This document shows, one piece after another, positions 44,395 through 56,705 of a DNA stretch of 64,000 nt. Source of the stretch: Enterococcus ureasiticus (GTDB taxonomy: Bacteria > Bacillota > Bacilli > Lactobacillales > Enterococcaceae); contig NZ_MIJZ01000015.1 of NCBI RefSeq assembly GCF_001730285.1, positions 248,001-312,000 of the forward strand, written 5' to 3'. The notes below the pieces were generated by a model. It made no database searches and had not been told where the DNA came from. It saw only the letters and a program-made list of their open reading frames with translations. Every line of letters starts with the position of its first letter. The stretch's first letter is position 1. The translations under genes and the position numbers were made by a program.

Positions 44395-44559
44395 ATGAAT
44401 TCGTCAATAATTGATTTATCTCCTAAGATATTAAAACTTGTGACTTTTTTATTTATTTTCTTAATTGCAGGAAATATTTTGATGGATTTGATTTATAAAA
44501 AAGATATTGATACTGGAAATATCTTCTGGATGATTATTTTACTATTTTTCATTAATTAA
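44395..44559 (+). CDS. Small membrane peptide in the gyrA cassette
   Basis: 54 residues from ATG 44395, after GGAG; two hydrophobic helices (LVTFLFIFLIAGNILM and IFWMIILLFF). Not recognised; sits upstream of a dead bacteriocin-like gene and may be an immunity or accessory peptide. Confidence 0.45.
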   Translation: MNSSIIDLSPKILKLVTFLFIFLIAGNILMDLIYKKDIDTGNIFWMIILLFFIN

Positions 44560-44604
44560 CAACAAATGTAAACTAAAATATTTTAGATATTGGAGGAAAA
44601 TTTT

Positions 44605-44782
44605 ATGGAGAAGTTCAATTCTTTAAACACATATTGAAGCTAAGTATGACTTACTTGATTCAGATAAAATGTATGATACAAATGGTGCTTAAACTATTGT
44701 AATTGCTGGTATTGTCTTTGTTGGTTGGAAAGCAGCCGCTTAGGCTTTTGGAATGGGTATCATGATAATAAAAAATAAGTAG
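44605..44782 (+). pseudogene. Decayed class II bacteriocin-like precursor
   Basis: Strong TTGGAGG ribosome-binding site, ATG 44605, leader start MEKFNSLNT, then one frameshift and the line YDLLDSDKMYDTNGA, which fits the double-glycine leader spacing (Leu -12, Met -7, Gly -2, Ala -1). After a TAA the hydrophobic TIVIAGIVFVGWKAAA and, past a TAG, AFGMGIMI carry GxxxG-like patterns of two-peptide bacteriocins. Three lesions make it non-functional. Confidence 0.5.
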
Positions 44783-44798
44783 ACTGTAGGTGATTAGT

Positions 44799-44990
44799 AT
44801 GCTTAAAATATTAAATAAAAATATTAATTTATGGACATTTTCGTACAGTATCGTTTTAATAGTGTCTCTTTTAATTATTGGCTTACAAATAATTTATTAT
44901 TTTGTTTATGGTAGCAAATTTTTAGATAAATATACTTTAATCGGCTTTGTATTATTAACCTTCTCATACTATAATTTATTTTTAAAATAA
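44799..44990 (+). CDS. Small two-helix membrane protein, possible immunity protein
   Basis: 63 residues from ATG 44799 after AGGTGA; helices WTFSYSIVLIVSLLIIGL and YTLIGFVLLTFSYYNLFL. Position directly behind the bacteriocin-like relic is typical for an immunity gene, but the family is not recognised. Confidence 0.45.
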   Translation: MLKILNKNINLWTFSYSIVLIVSLLIIGLQIIYYFVYGSKFLDKYTLIGFVLLTFSYYNLFLK

Positions 44991-45103
44991 TTTATGGATC
45001 GTTAGGTATCTTAGCAAAGAAAGAATTACAATATATCCATAGAAATTAGAACATTTAGCCTGTACTACACAAAGTTACATGTTCTAATTTTTTCTTGCTA
45101 AAA

Positions 45104-45140
45104 AACCTCGTTTCAGTCTAATGTTGACTGAAACGAGGTT
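45104..45140. terminator. Terminator of gyrA
   Basis: AACCTCGTTTCAGTC pairs perfectly with GACTGAAACGAGGTT around a 7-nt loop, immediately beyond the gyrA stop. Confidence 0.85.
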
Positions 45141-45147
45141 CTTACTT

Positions 45148-45348
45148 TTTATTCTTCCGTCGTTGTATCTGTTTCAATTGTTTCAGTTTCAACAACTGTT
45201 GTTTCTACACCTTCAACTTCTTCAACGATTTCATCTGGCTCCGGCTCTACAACCGCCATCGTCACAACTTTTGCATCCTCTTCCATTCTCATCAAACGAA
45301 CCCCTAATGTAGCGCGTCCTGTTTGAGAAACTGAATCGACATTGAAAC
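45148..45348. repeat. gyrA-tail direct repeat, copy B
   Basis: The functional copy of the 201-bp repeat, covering the gyrA stop and the last 66 codons. Confidence 0.95.
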
Positions 45349-47668
45349 GAATAATGACACCTTTATTGGTAATCACTAGAATATCTTCATCACCGCGAAC
45401 GGTAGTAAGTCCTGCTAGTGGACCATTCTTCGGTGTGATATTGGCTGTCTTGATCCCTTTACCACCACGGCCCTTCACAGGGTACTCAGAGGCTTTTGTA
45501 CGCTTACCGTAACCATTTTCCGTCAACACTAGAACTTCCGTGTCAGCGTCGAGTAAAGAGGCTCCTACGACGTAATCTTCTTCTCTTAGACGAATACCAC
45601 GCACACCTGATGCTGTACGGCCCATATCACGGACTGCTGTTTCAGCAAATGTCACAGAATAACCATTATGCGTTCCGATGATCATGTTTTGTTCGCCATT
45701 TGTTAAGACAACATTGACTAGCTCATCCTCTTCTTTTAGACCGATTGCGATCAAACCATTGCTTCTAATATTAGAGAATGCTTTGACTGCTGTACGTTTA
45801 ACAGTACCTTTACGGGTCGTGAAGAATAGATAATGTCCTTCTTCTGCTTGTCCTTCAACAGCGATGATCGCTTGGATCTTCTCACTAGAATCAATACCTA
45901 GCATGTTGATCACAGGGATTCCTTTAGCTGTTCTGCCGTATTCAGGAATTTCATATCCTTTAGCACGGTAGACTTTACCGTTATTCGTAAAGAATAGTAA
46001 CGTATCATGAGTTGAACAAGAAACTAGGTTTTTCACGAAGTCATCATCATGAACGCCCATTCCCTGAACACCACGACCACCACGGCGTTGTGCTCTAAAT
46101 TCACTGTTCGCTAAACGCTTGATATAGCCATTGTTTGTTAGTGTAATAACAACTTCAGCTTCTTCGATCAAGTCTTCATCTTCTAAACTTAGGACTTCAC
46201 CCACTAATAATTCAGTGCGGCGAGCATCGCCATATTTATCATGAATCTCACCTAATTCTGTTTTGATGATCTCAACGACACGTTCTGGTCGAGCTAAGAT
46301 ATCATTCAAATCAGCAATGAATTTCAATAATTCTTGGTACTCATTTTCGATCTTATCGCGTTCCAAACCTGTCAAACGGCGTAAACGCATATCCAAAATC
46401 GCTTGTGCTTGACGATCTGAAAATTCAAAACGTTCGATCAAAGAAGCTTTCGCTTCATCATCTGCTTTTGAATTTCGAATAATTGCAATGATCTCATCAA
46501 TGTGATCTAAAGCAATTCGCAAACCTTCTAAGATATGAGCACGTGATTCTGCCTTTTTCTTATCAAATTCTGTACGGCGTGTAATAACTTCTTTTTGGTG
46601 CTCTATATAGTTTTCAAGAATTTCTTTCAGACTTAGAATCTTAGGAATCCCTTTTTCGATTGCTAACATATTAAAACCAAAAGAAGTTTGTAATGCAGTC
46701 ATTTTATAAAGGTTATTCAAGATAACAGAGGCACTGACATCGCGACGAACGTCAATGACGATACGCATACCTTCACGAGAAGATTCATCACGTAAATCAG
46801 TGATTCCTTCAATCCGTTTTTCACGATGTAATTCTGAAATTCGTTCGATCAAACGCGCTTTGTTGACCATATATGGCAACTCAGATACTAAGATACGTTC
46901 TTTACCATTCGGCATATCAACGATCTCAACTTTAGCACGAATCGTAATTGATCCTCGACCTGTTTCATAGGCGCGGCGAATTCCTGATTTCCCCATAACT
47001 AAACCACCTGTAGGGAAATCTGGTCCAGGCAATACTTCCATTAACTCATTCGTTGTCGCTTCTGGATTTTCCATCAGCAAGCTTGCAGCTTCGATAACTT
47101 CAGCTAAATTATGAGGCGGAATATTTGTTGCCATCCCAACAGCGATCCCTGTTGTTCCATTCACTAAAAGGTTAGGGAAACGTGCTGGCAGTACATCTGG
47201 TTCTTGTTCTGAGTCATCATAGTTTCCATGGAAATCAACTGTATTTTTATTGATATCACGAAGCATTTCCAACGCAATTTTACTCATTCTAGCTTCAGTG
47301 TAACGCATTGCAGCAGCGCCATCACCATCGACAGAACCGAAGTTTCCATGTCCATCAACGAGCATACTGCGGTAACTAAAAGGTTGAGCCATCCGTACCA
47401 TTGCTTCATAAATGGATGAATCTCCATGTGGATGGTACTTACCCATAACATCCCCAACGATACGAGCTGATTTTTTATGTGGTTTATCAGGTGTTACACC
47501 TAACTCATTCATTCCGTATAAAATACGACGGTGAACTGGTTTTAACCCATCACGAACATCTGGTAATGCACGAGCCACAATAACGCTCATCGCATAATCA
47601 ATGAAGGATTCTTTCATTTCACTGGTCAGATTGACGTCTTGAATGTTCTCTTTCATTTCTTCACTCAT
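45149..47668 (-). CDS. gyrA: DNA gyrase subunit A
   Basis: 839 residues. The breakage-reunion domain holds [12 protein letters not shown], the quinolone region [13 protein letters not shown] (Ser84, Glu88, wild-type residues) and [10 protein letters not shown] with the active tyrosine. The C-terminal beta-pinwheel has [12 protein letters not shown], the GyrA box. The tail is acidic and Thr/Glu-rich. Subunit A cuts and rejoins DNA to introduce negative supercoils. It lies 19 bases behind gyrB. Confidence 0.98.
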   Translation of the reverse strand: MSEEMKENIQDVNLTSEMKESFIDYAMSVIVARALPDVRDGLKPVHRRILYGMNELGVTPDKPHKKSARIVGDVMGKYHPHGDSSIYEAMVRMAQPFSYRSMLVDGHGNFGSVDGDGAAAMRYTEARMSKIALEMLRDINKNTVDFHGNYDDSEQEPDVLPARFPNLLVNGTTGIAVGMATNIPPHNLAEVIEAASLLMENPEATTNELMEVLPGPDFPTGGLVMGKSGIRRAYETGRGSITIRAKVEIVDMPNGKERILVSELPYMVNKARLIERISELHREKRIEGITDLRDESSREGMRIVIDVRRDVSASVILNNLYKMTALQTSFGFNMLAIEKGIPKILSLKEILENYIEHQKEVITRRTEFDKKKAESRAHILEGLRIALDHIDEIIAIIRNSKADDEAKASLIERFEFSDRQAQAILDMRLRRLTGLERDKIENEYQELLKFIADLNDILARPERVVEIIKTELGEIHDKYGDARRTELLVGEVLSLEDEDLIEEAEVVITLTNNGYIKRLANSEFRAQRRGGRGVQGMGVHDDDFVKNLVSCSTHDTLLFFTNNGKVYRAKGYEIPEYGRTAKGIPVINMLGIDSSEKIQAIIAVEGQAEEGHYLFFTTRKGTVKRTAVKAFSNIRSNGLIAIGLKEEDELVNVVLTNGEQNMIIGTHNGYSVTFAETAVRDMGRTASGVRGIRLREEDYVVGASLLDADTEVLVLTENGYGKRTKASEYPVKGRGGKGIKTANITPKNGPLAGLTTVRGDEDILVITNKGVIIRFNVDSVSQTGRATLGVRLMRMEEDAKVVTMAVVEPEPDEIVEEVEGVETTVVETETIETDTTTEE

Positions 47669-47687
47669 GAATTTATCTCCTTCTTAA

Positions 47688-50747
<3,060 letters not shown>

Positions 50748-50761
<14 letters not shown>

Positions 50762-50990
50762 CGACTACCTCGCCTTTTTTGACCATAAAAAAAGTACCTT
50801 CTTCAGGTATTTCGAGCATCATACCAGCATATAATTTTCTACCGCGGCGATTCTCTAATTCTCCATCTACGAATACACTATTATCAGCTAAGTACCATTT
50901 GGCAGCGCCGCCACTACTGATAACGTCGACTTCTTTTAAGACTTGACCGAGTGTCATGTAATCTGTTTCTAAAACAATCGTCTTTTTCAA
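50748..50990 (-). CDS. yaaA: S4 domain protein YaaA
   Basis: 80 residues with an S4-like RNA-binding fold (YMTLGQVLKEVDVISSGGAAK, FVDGELENRRGRKLYAG). It is the conserved small gene between dnaN and recF. Its role is probably in ribosome biogenesis. Overlaps recF by 14 bases. Confidence 0.92.
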
Positions 50991-51197
50991 AATGCATCCC
51001 TCTTTTTTGTTTTCACTTTTACTCCAATATTATACTCTTTTTTACATCAAAAAACAAATTTATCCGTCTAATTTTGTTTCTAAGCAATTTTGAAGACAAT
51101 CGACAAAAAATATTCTAACGATTAAAAAAGGCTTAAAATGCATTTTAGGAATAAATTTATAAGTTTTGCCTTATGTAAATTTTTTTTGAATAAATAA

Positions 51198-51248
51198 TTG
51201 ACTTATACAGTCAACCGATATACAATTCAATTGTACAGTCAAACTGTA
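51198..51248 (+). promoter_or_regulatory. padR promoter with palindromic operator
   Basis: TTGACT (51198-51203), 17-nt spacer, TACAAT (51221-51226). A perfect palindrome TACAGTCAAACTGTA follows at 51234-51248 over the transcription start, and a half copy (TACAGTCAA) lies inside the spacer. The placement suggests autoregulation by PadR. Confidence 0.65.
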
Positions 51249-51278
51249 TATAATAATTATAAAAAAGGTGTACGATAA

Positions 51279-51587
51279 ATGAATATTAACAAGATTCTAC
51301 CTCTAACAGAAACAACTTTTTATATTATGATGTCACTAATTGAACCTTCTCATGGATATGCCATCATGCAAAAAGTAGAGGAAATAAGTAATGGTCGAGT
51401 ACGTATTGCAGCGGGCACAATGTATGGCGCAACAGAAAATTTATTAAAGCAAAAGTTGATCAGTGAGGTTCCAGGAGAAGATAAACGTCGGCGCATATAT
51501 CAATTAACAAATACTGGTAAAAAAGTTTTAATGCTTGAAGTTGAACGATTAAAAGAATTAGTCAAACTTGCGGATCAGTTATTATAG
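51279..51587 (+). CDS. PadR-family transcriptional regulator
   Basis: 102 residues: TFYIMMSLIEPSHGYAIMQKV, then GTMYGATENLLKQKLI and DKRRRIYQLTNTGKKVL, a standard PadR winged helix. Paired with a DUF2812 gene 9 bases downstream, the usual arrangement in which PadR represses its own operon. It is inserted between yaaA and dnaN on the opposite strand. Confidence 0.92.
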   Translation: MNINKILPLTETTFYIMMSLIEPSHGYAIMQKVEEISNGRVRIAAGTMYGATENLLKQKLISEVPGEDKRRRIYQLTNTGKKVLMLEVERLKELVKLADQLL

Positions 51588-51596
51588 GAGGGACAT

Positions 51597-52199
51597 ATGA
51601 AAAAAATAAGAATGTTTGTTGACATGAAAAAAGAAGAGCTATATTTACATGAAATGGCTGAACAAGGTTGGGGACTGATAAAATATAGTACGTGGGGAAT
51701 CTATACATTTGAAAAAATAATACCAAAAAATTTGAATTACAGAATTGATTATCAGATATTCAAAAAGAAAGCTGATTATCTTGCTTACCTAACTTTGTTT
51801 GAAGATAGTGGTTGGCAGCATATCAGTGGGACGAAAAGTAGTGGTTTTCAATTTTTTACTCCGTTAAATAGTAAAAATCAAGATTTAGATATTTTTTCAG
51901 ATACTTCGTCAAGCAACGAACGCTATAAACGGTTATATGATCAAGCTATTTTATGGGCGACATTAATGTTCCTTTATTTCTTTATGTTGCAACCTTCTTT
52001 TGAAAAAATATCTTCATGGTACTTAACCTCAAGTATTTGGGAATATACTGGTCTGCAATTGTTTGGAATGATTGTTATGCAAACATTCTTTTTGATCATC
52101 CAGATAATGCCAGTGATGTTTTTTATGTTTGGCGCTGTCTACTTTACGATTATGGGAACCAAAACAAAAAAACTTATCAAGAAGTATGAAGCTGGATAA
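51597..52199 (+). CDS. DUF2812 membrane protein
   Basis: 200 residues. N-terminal DUF2812 domain: EELYLHEMAEQGWGLIKY, FEKIIPKNLNYRIDYQ and FEDSGWQHISGTKSSGFQFF, followed by two membrane segments. The function of the family is unknown; it accompanies PadR regulators and may respond to envelope stress. Follows AGGAGGG. Confidence 0.88.
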   Translation: MKKIRMFVDMKKEELYLHEMAEQGWGLIKYSTWGIYTFEKIIPKNLNYRIDYQIFKKKADYLAYLTLFEDSGWQHISGTKSSGFQFFTPLNSKNQDLDIFSDTSSSNERYKRLYDQAILWATLMFLYFFMLQPSFEKISSWYLTSSIWEYTGLQLFGMIVMQTFFLIIQIMPVMFFMFGAVYFTIMGTKTKKLIKKYEAG

Positions 52200-52234
52200 T
52201 CATTCCTATTTTAATTTTAGCTACAATAAATATA

Positions 52235-52282
52235 AAAAGAGTGTGTGAAAAACCAAATTTTAGGTTTTTCATACACTCTTTT
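52235..52282. terminator. Terminator between DUF2812 gene and dnaN
   Basis: AAGAGTGTGTGAAAAACC pairs with GGTTTTTCATACACTCTT (one G-U pair), T-rich on both sides; it serves both convergent genes. Confidence 0.8.
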
Positions 52283-52311
52283 ATCATAAATTTTCAATAC
52301 TTTTTGTTTTT

Positions 52312-53442
52312 TTAATTCGTACGAACTGGCGTAATCAACTGAATAAAGTCTAAATCAGTTTCTGTTGGTTCTAACGTAAATGGGCGAATCGCAGAAATAA
52401 ATTTAACTGTAATACTCATATCACCAAATGCTCGTAAAGCATCTTTCATATAATCCGGATTGAAAGAAATTTCTAGTGGGTCACCAGTTACTTTTTCATA
52501 ATTTAACGGTTCTTCTACTTTACCGATTTCTGGCGAGTTTCCGTAAAGAACAACAGAATCAGAAGCAATCGCTAAGCGAACGATATTATTGCGACCTTCA
52601 TGTGACAATAAAGATGCACGATCGATTGCAGATAATAATTCTGGCACATAAAAATCAATTTCAGTATTAAAACTTGTTGGAATCAAACGATTCGTATCAG
52701 GATAATTTCCTTCTAACAAACGAGAATAGAAATACATATTTTGTGTTTTGAACAATACTTGGTTTTCCATGATGCTGATTTCGACCATTTCTTCTTCATT
52801 CGTAAATGAACGAGAAAGTTCAGTCAAACTTTTTCCTGGAATGACAATATTGAAATTTTCAGCTGCTTGTTCGATTGGAATGATTCGTTGGCTCAAACGA
52901 TGTGAATCTGTTGCAACAGCTAATAATTTTTGATTTTCTAAAATAAAATGAACACCAGTTAAAATCGGACGACTTTCATGGAGAGAAACAGCAAATCCTG
53001 TTTCATTGATAATTTTTGTCAACAGGTGAACGGGTAATTGAATTTGATTTTTAGCATCGATAACGGGCAGGTGTGGATAATTATCTGCATCTAGTCCATT
53101 AACCGTAAAGTCAGCTTTTCCTGAAGTAATCGCGACTTGATTATTTTCCAATACTTCTAAGGTGAACATATCTTCAGGTAATTTACGAATGATTTCACCA
53201 AAGAAACGTGCTTGTAAAACAATACTACCTGTAGATTCAATTGTCATCTGAGCTTTTTCGTCTTCTTTACTTAGAAAACTTTCAATAGAAATATCTGCAT
53301 TACTACCTGTTAATGATAACCCTTCGTCAGTTAAAACGATTTTTACACCTGTTAAAATAGGGATAGTTGTTTTAGAAGAAATAGCTCGTTGAACGGTTTG
53401 TAATTCTTGTAAGAAGGTATTTCTTTTCACGGTTAATTTCAT
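52312..53442 (-). CDS. dnaN: DNA polymerase III beta sliding clamp
   Basis: 376 residues with three clamp domains: MKLTVKRNTFLQELQTVQRA, VATDSHRLSQR and the C-terminal LITPVRTN. The clamp tethers the replicase and is downstream of dnaA as usual. The 200-bp dnaA-dnaN gap carries DnaA boxes. Confidence 0.98.
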   Translation of the reverse strand: MKLTVKRNTFLQELQTVQRAISSKTTIPILTGVKIVLTDEGLSLTGSNADISIESFLSKEDEKAQMTIESTGSIVLQARFFGEIIRKLPEDMFTLEVLENNQVAITSGKADFTVNGLDADNYPHLPVIDAKNQIQLPVHLLTKIINETGFAVSLHESRPILTGVHFILENQKLLAVATDSHRLSQRIIPIEQAAENFNIVIPGKSLTELSRSFTNEEEMVEISIMENQVLFKTQNMYFYSRLLEGNYPDTNRLIPTSFNTEIDFYVPELLSAIDRASLLSHEGRNNIVRLAIASDSVVLYGNSPEIGKVEEPLNYEKVTGDPLEISFNPDYMKDALRAFGDMSITVKFISAIRPFTLEPTETDLDFIQLITPVRTN

Positions 53443-53548
53443 AATGATTGAACTCCTTTTTTAATTGATTTTAAAAGTATAAATTTTGCTAAGACAGTTT
53501 TGTATTTATATATAAATAAATAATAAAAGTAGTAGGTCCTGTTAATTC

Positions 53549-53640
53549 TGTGGAAAAGTCAGGAAACGAAATAAAAGATAAGTTTTCCACCTGTGCATAA
53601 CTTGTGGAAAACTTTTTACTATTTCACTTTTTTATCCACA
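53549..53640. promoter_or_regulatory. DnaA boxes between dnaA and dnaN
   Basis: TTATCCACA at 53632-53640 is a perfect box; TGTGGAAAA at 53549-53557 and 53603-53611 and TGTGCATAA at 53592-53600 are variants. They suggest a second DnaA-binding cluster, as in two-part origins. Confidence 0.7.
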
Positions 53641-53642
53641 GG

Positions 53643-54986
53643 CTACGAATTAAGCAAGTTTTTGATTTCGCCAACTTCTTTTTGAATTGTCGGATCTTTT
53701 TGCATTAATTGTTGAATTTTTTCATGAGCATGAATAACTGTAGTGTGATCTTTTCCGCCGAACTCGGCACCGATTTTTGGTAGAGAATTTTCGGTCATCT
53801 CTCTGGAAAGGTACATCGATATTTGTCTAGGAACAACAATCGATTTCACACGTTTTTTGCCTTTTAGATCTTTTAATTGGATATGGTAATACTTTGCCAC
53901 TTCTTCTTGGATTTGTAAAATCGACAAATGATTTTGACTACCGACAGATTTTAAAGATTTCAGAGCATCTGCCGCTAGACTAGTTGTAATATCTTCCCCA
54001 TTGATCGTGGCAAATGCTTGAACTCGGACCAAGGCGCCTTCTAATTCACGAATGTTGGAATCAATTTGGCCGGCGATGTAACTGAGTGTATCGTCAGGAA
54101 TTTCCAAGCGTTCTGCATCTGCTTTTTTCCGTAAGATGGCAATTCGTGTCTCTAAATCAGGTGGTGTGATATCAACAGAGAGACCCCAAGCAAAACGAGA
54201 AACTAAACGCTCAGGTAGCTTTGGAATATCATTAGGCGGCCGATCACTGGTGAGAACGATCTGTTTGTTTTCATTATACAGATCATTGAAGGTATGGAAA
54301 AATTCTTCCAATGTTGCTTCTTTCTCAGCTAAAAATTGAATATCATCGACTAGTAGTAAATCAACATTTCGGTACTCTTTTCTAAATTGTTCAGAATTCT
54401 TAGTTTGGATCGAATTGATAAATTCATTTGTAAATGTTTCACTGCTGACATATTTTACTTTTGCATCTGGCCGATTTTGCAGCATTTGATGACCAATAGC
54501 ATGCATCAAATGGGTTTTTCCTAAACCAACACCACCATAAAAGAATAGTGGATTATAGATAGAACCAGGATCTTCTGCTACAACTAAAGCCGCTGCATGA
54601 GCCATTTGATTTCCTTTTCCGATAACGAATGTGTCAAAAGAATACTTTGGATTCAATAAAGCTTTTTTCCCATGTTCCGCAATTTTTTCCTGCGTTACAG
54701 GGGCTTTTTTTTCTTCTTGAACCGGCATTGTCTCTTTTTCACCAGTAACAACAAAATGAGGCATCACTTCAGCACCAGTCAATTTAAAGCCGGTTTCGAC
54801 GATTTTTGCGGCTAAATTCTTTTCCCAATAGTCTTTATGAACAGCAGAAGGAACTTCTAACCATAATTGATTATTCTCCAACTTTAGCGGTTGCGTTGTT
54901 TTTATCCAAGCATCAAAACTTGGCGCAGACAAAACAGATTGGTAAGTATCTTCTAGATCTTTCCAGAAACTTTCCATATCGGGCAT
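53643..54986 (-). CDS. dnaA: Chromosomal replication initiator DnaA
   Basis: 447 residues. Domain I ends near 90; AAA+ domain with Walker A GGVGLGKTHLMH, DDIQFLAEKEATLEEFFHTF, and sensor/box VII; DNA-binding domain IV with QISMYLSREMTENSLPKIGAEFGGKDHTTVIHA split as shown by its parts REMTENSLPKIG and GGKDHTTVIHAHEK. AGGAGGTCACC precedes the ATG. It melts oriC and loads DnaB. Confidence 0.98.
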   Translation of the reverse strand: MPDMESFWKDLEDTYQSVLSAPSFDAWIKTTQPLKLENNQLWLEVPSAVHKDYWEKNLAAKIVETGFKLTGAEVMPHFVVTGEKETMPVQEEKKAPVTQEKIAEHGKKALLNPKYSFDTFVIGKGNQMAHAAALVVAEDPGSIYNPLFFYGGVGLGKTHLMHAIGHQMLQNRPDAKVKYVSSETFTNEFINSIQTKNSEQFRKEYRNVDLLLVDDIQFLAEKEATLEEFFHTFNDLYNENKQIVLTSDRPPNDIPKLPERLVSRFAWGLSVDITPPDLETRIAILRKKADAERLEIPDDTLSYIAGQIDSNIRELEGALVRVQAFATINGEDITTSLAADALKSLKSVGSQNHLSILQIQEEVAKYYHIQLKDLKGKKRVKSIVVPRQISMYLSREMTENSLPKIGAEFGGKDHTTVIHAHEKIQQLMQKDPTIQKEVGEIKNLLNS

Positions 54987-55125
54987 ATGGTGACCTCCTT
55001 AGTTTAAAAGCGTAGTGCTAGCCCGGTAAGCTAGATAGTGTACAGAAACAATATTTCGTGTGGCTTCGCCTTGTACCAATTAGTATTAACGTATAACTAC
55101 GTTGTATTTCTTGGCATGTTCAAAG

Positions 55126-55192
55126 CAAAAGCGTAACGGATTTGTCCAGTTTCGACAGAAAAATAGAAAAAATGAAGCGGACGTTGTTCACC
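55126..55192. repeat. Interspersed hairpin repeat, copy 3 (upstream of dnaA)
   Basis: AAAAGCGTAACGG, TTTGTCCAGTTTC, the centre GACAGAAAAATAGAAAAA, then GAAGCGGACG; GTCC and GGAC can pair around the centre. A separate module GCTAGCCCG..AGCTAGAT at 55019-55036 is shared with the menB upstream region. Confidence 0.6.
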
Positions 55193-55326
55193 ACAATCTT
55201 TTTCAAGTCTTTTTTTCCAAATTTAATCGGAAGCTGATCCATAAAACGGAACAAATTTTTCTATATAAAAAATCAGAACAAATATAAATAGATAAGCAAA
55301 TAGAATTTTAGCATTTTTTTGGAACT

Positions 55327-55629
55327 TTTTCCACAGGCAAATTGTGAATTGTGGAAAAAAAATTCACAGAGGGTTATAAACTTATCCACAAACAAGAAAA
55401 AAACAGTGGATTTCTTTTTGTTATTTTATTTATCCACAGCAAGTTCTGTAAAACAAACCCAAGCAATTCAATCTTTTTAGGAAGTTATGCACAATTGAAA
55501 AATCGAATGTGCATAACTTTTTAACAGCCTGTTTTTTTGTGCAAAAGTGTGGAGAAAACTTAAAATGAAATGTGATGGCTGAAAAAACTATCCACAAGCT
55601 ATCCATAAATTTTTCTCTTTTGTGGATAA
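55327..55629. other. oriC: oriC: DnaA box cluster between dnaA and rpmH
   Basis: Perfect TTATCCACA boxes at 55382-55390 and 55430-55438 and an inverted TGTGGATAA at 55621-55629; one-mismatch boxes at 55327-55335 (TTTTCCACA), 55350-55358 (inverted TGTGGAAAA), 55485-55493 (TTATGCACA), 55508-55516 (inverted TGTGCATAA) and 55588-55596 (CTATCCACA). The surrounding DNA is very AT-rich. It is the switch point of gene orientation, which marks the replication origin. Confidence 0.9.
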
Positions 55630-55669
55630 CTTATTTTGATAAGAAGAATAATTTATTCCAGAAAATTTA

Positions 55670-55699
55670 TTGACAAATCGACCTAATACTAGGTATACT
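55670..55699 (+). promoter_or_regulatory. Promoter of rpmH
   Basis: TTGACA (55670-55675), 18-nt spacer, TATACT (55694-55699), 58 bp ahead of rpmH. Confidence 0.75.
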
Positions 55700-55756
55700 A
55701 TCAAAGTATGTCTATGTATTGATGGATAGTTACAATTTCAGGAGGTGGAACAAGAG

Positions 55757-55891
55757 ATGAAAAGAACGTATCAACCAAACAAACGCAAACGTCAAAAAGT
55801 TCACGGTTTCCGTAAACGCATGAGCACAAAAAATGGTCGCAACGTATTAGCGAGCAGACGTCGTAAAGGCAGAAAAGTTATTTCAGCATAA
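55757..55891 (+). CDS. rpmH: 50S ribosomal protein L34
   Basis: 44 residues, [18 protein letters not shown], then [20 protein letters not shown], the full L34. It begins behind GGAGGTGG. It is shorter than the size cut usually used for ORF lists but beyond doubt. Its normal partner rnpA is displaced by an 815-bp spacer with tandem repeats. Confidence 0.98.
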   Translation: MKRTYQPNKRKRQKVHGFRKRMSTKNGRNVLASRRRKGRKVISA

Positions 55892-55929
55892 TTTATGTTG
55901 ACTTTAAATAACGAATCAAGTTTAAACTA

Positions 55930-55980
55930 AGAACCCTTTATTATCTTCACAATGTATGTGTGGAAATAATAAAGGGTTCT
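55930..55980 (+). terminator. Terminator of rpmH
   Basis: AGAACCCTTTATTAT pairs perfectly with ATAATAAAGGGTTCT around a 21-nt loop, followed by TTTTG. It separates rpmH from rnpA transcription. Confidence 0.85.
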
Positions 55981-56000
55981 TTTGTTGTGAATCACTACGA

Positions 56001-56353
56001 CTGGCTTCGCCAGAGTAGATGATGAACAATACTTGGCGAACGTAGTGAGAGAAGTTTCCTAACTAGTGAATCACGAACTCGTTTCGACCGCATCAATCTA
56101 AGGACTAAAGCACTAAGAATACAAGGACTAAGCCAGGCTTCGCCAGAGTAGATGATGAACAATACTTGGCGAACGTAGTGAGAGAAGTTTCCTAACTAGT
56201 GAATCACGAACTCGTTTCGACCGCATCAACTCTCTAAGGGCTACAGAACAAAGAATACAAGGACTAAGCCAGAATTAGCCAGAGTAGATGATGAACAATA
56301 CAAGGCGTGCGCAGTAAGAGAAGTTTCCTAACTAGTGAATCACCAAACGTCTA
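56001..56353. repeat. Tandem repeat, about 133-136 bp unit, three copies
   Basis: Unit 1 starts near 56001, unit 2 near 56133 and unit 3 near 56269. Each contains GCCAGAGTAGATGATGAAC, then GAAGTTTCCTAACTAGTGAA. Units 1 and 2 are identical over about 90 bases, including TTGGCGAACGTAGTGAGAG and CGAACTCGTTTCGACCGC; unit 3 has diverged (AAGGCGTGCGCAGTAAGAG). Short palindromes such as TGGCTTCGCCA occur in them. The remaining spacer, 56354-56627, has no gene I can find. Confidence 0.85.
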
Positions 56354-56627
56354 ACACTAAAAAAGTAGTACAGTAGTAATGAAAAGCAATAGCAACAATA
56401 TTAATCAGACAAAGCTAACAGTCATATTCTAAATCACCCCATTTCGATTCGATCTTACCCATTTGTATAACTTAAACGTTAAGAATTAAATCCGCACACG
56501 CTAAAACCAGATCAACCTCAAAAAATTCTCTCAATCCCATAAAATAAAGTGAAAAAAAACTAAAAAAATGATAAGATATGAAATTAGGGTCATTATCACC
56601 AAAATCTCTGGATATTTTCCTTTAATT

Positions 56628-56658
56628 TTGAAAAAAAATGACTAAAATATGCTATCAT
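56628..56658 (+). promoter_or_regulatory. Promoter of rnpA
   Basis: TTGAAA at 56628-56633 and an extended -10 TGCTATCAT ending 56658, 48 bp ahead of rnpA. It shows that rnpA has its own promoter, apart from rpmH. Confidence 0.55.
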
Positions 56659-56705
56659 TGTAGAGTGAGTAAAAAAGAAAGATAGAAAGAAACAAAGGGA
56701 TGCAG

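Noticed and set aside
44001-45348. Considered an integrase-driven island at gyrA
   Set aside because: No integrase or excisionase gene, and the repeat is far longer than a normal attachment core.
56001-56353. Considered a CRISPR array
   Set aside because: Units of 133-136 bp follow each other directly with no unique spacers, and no cas genes are in the window.
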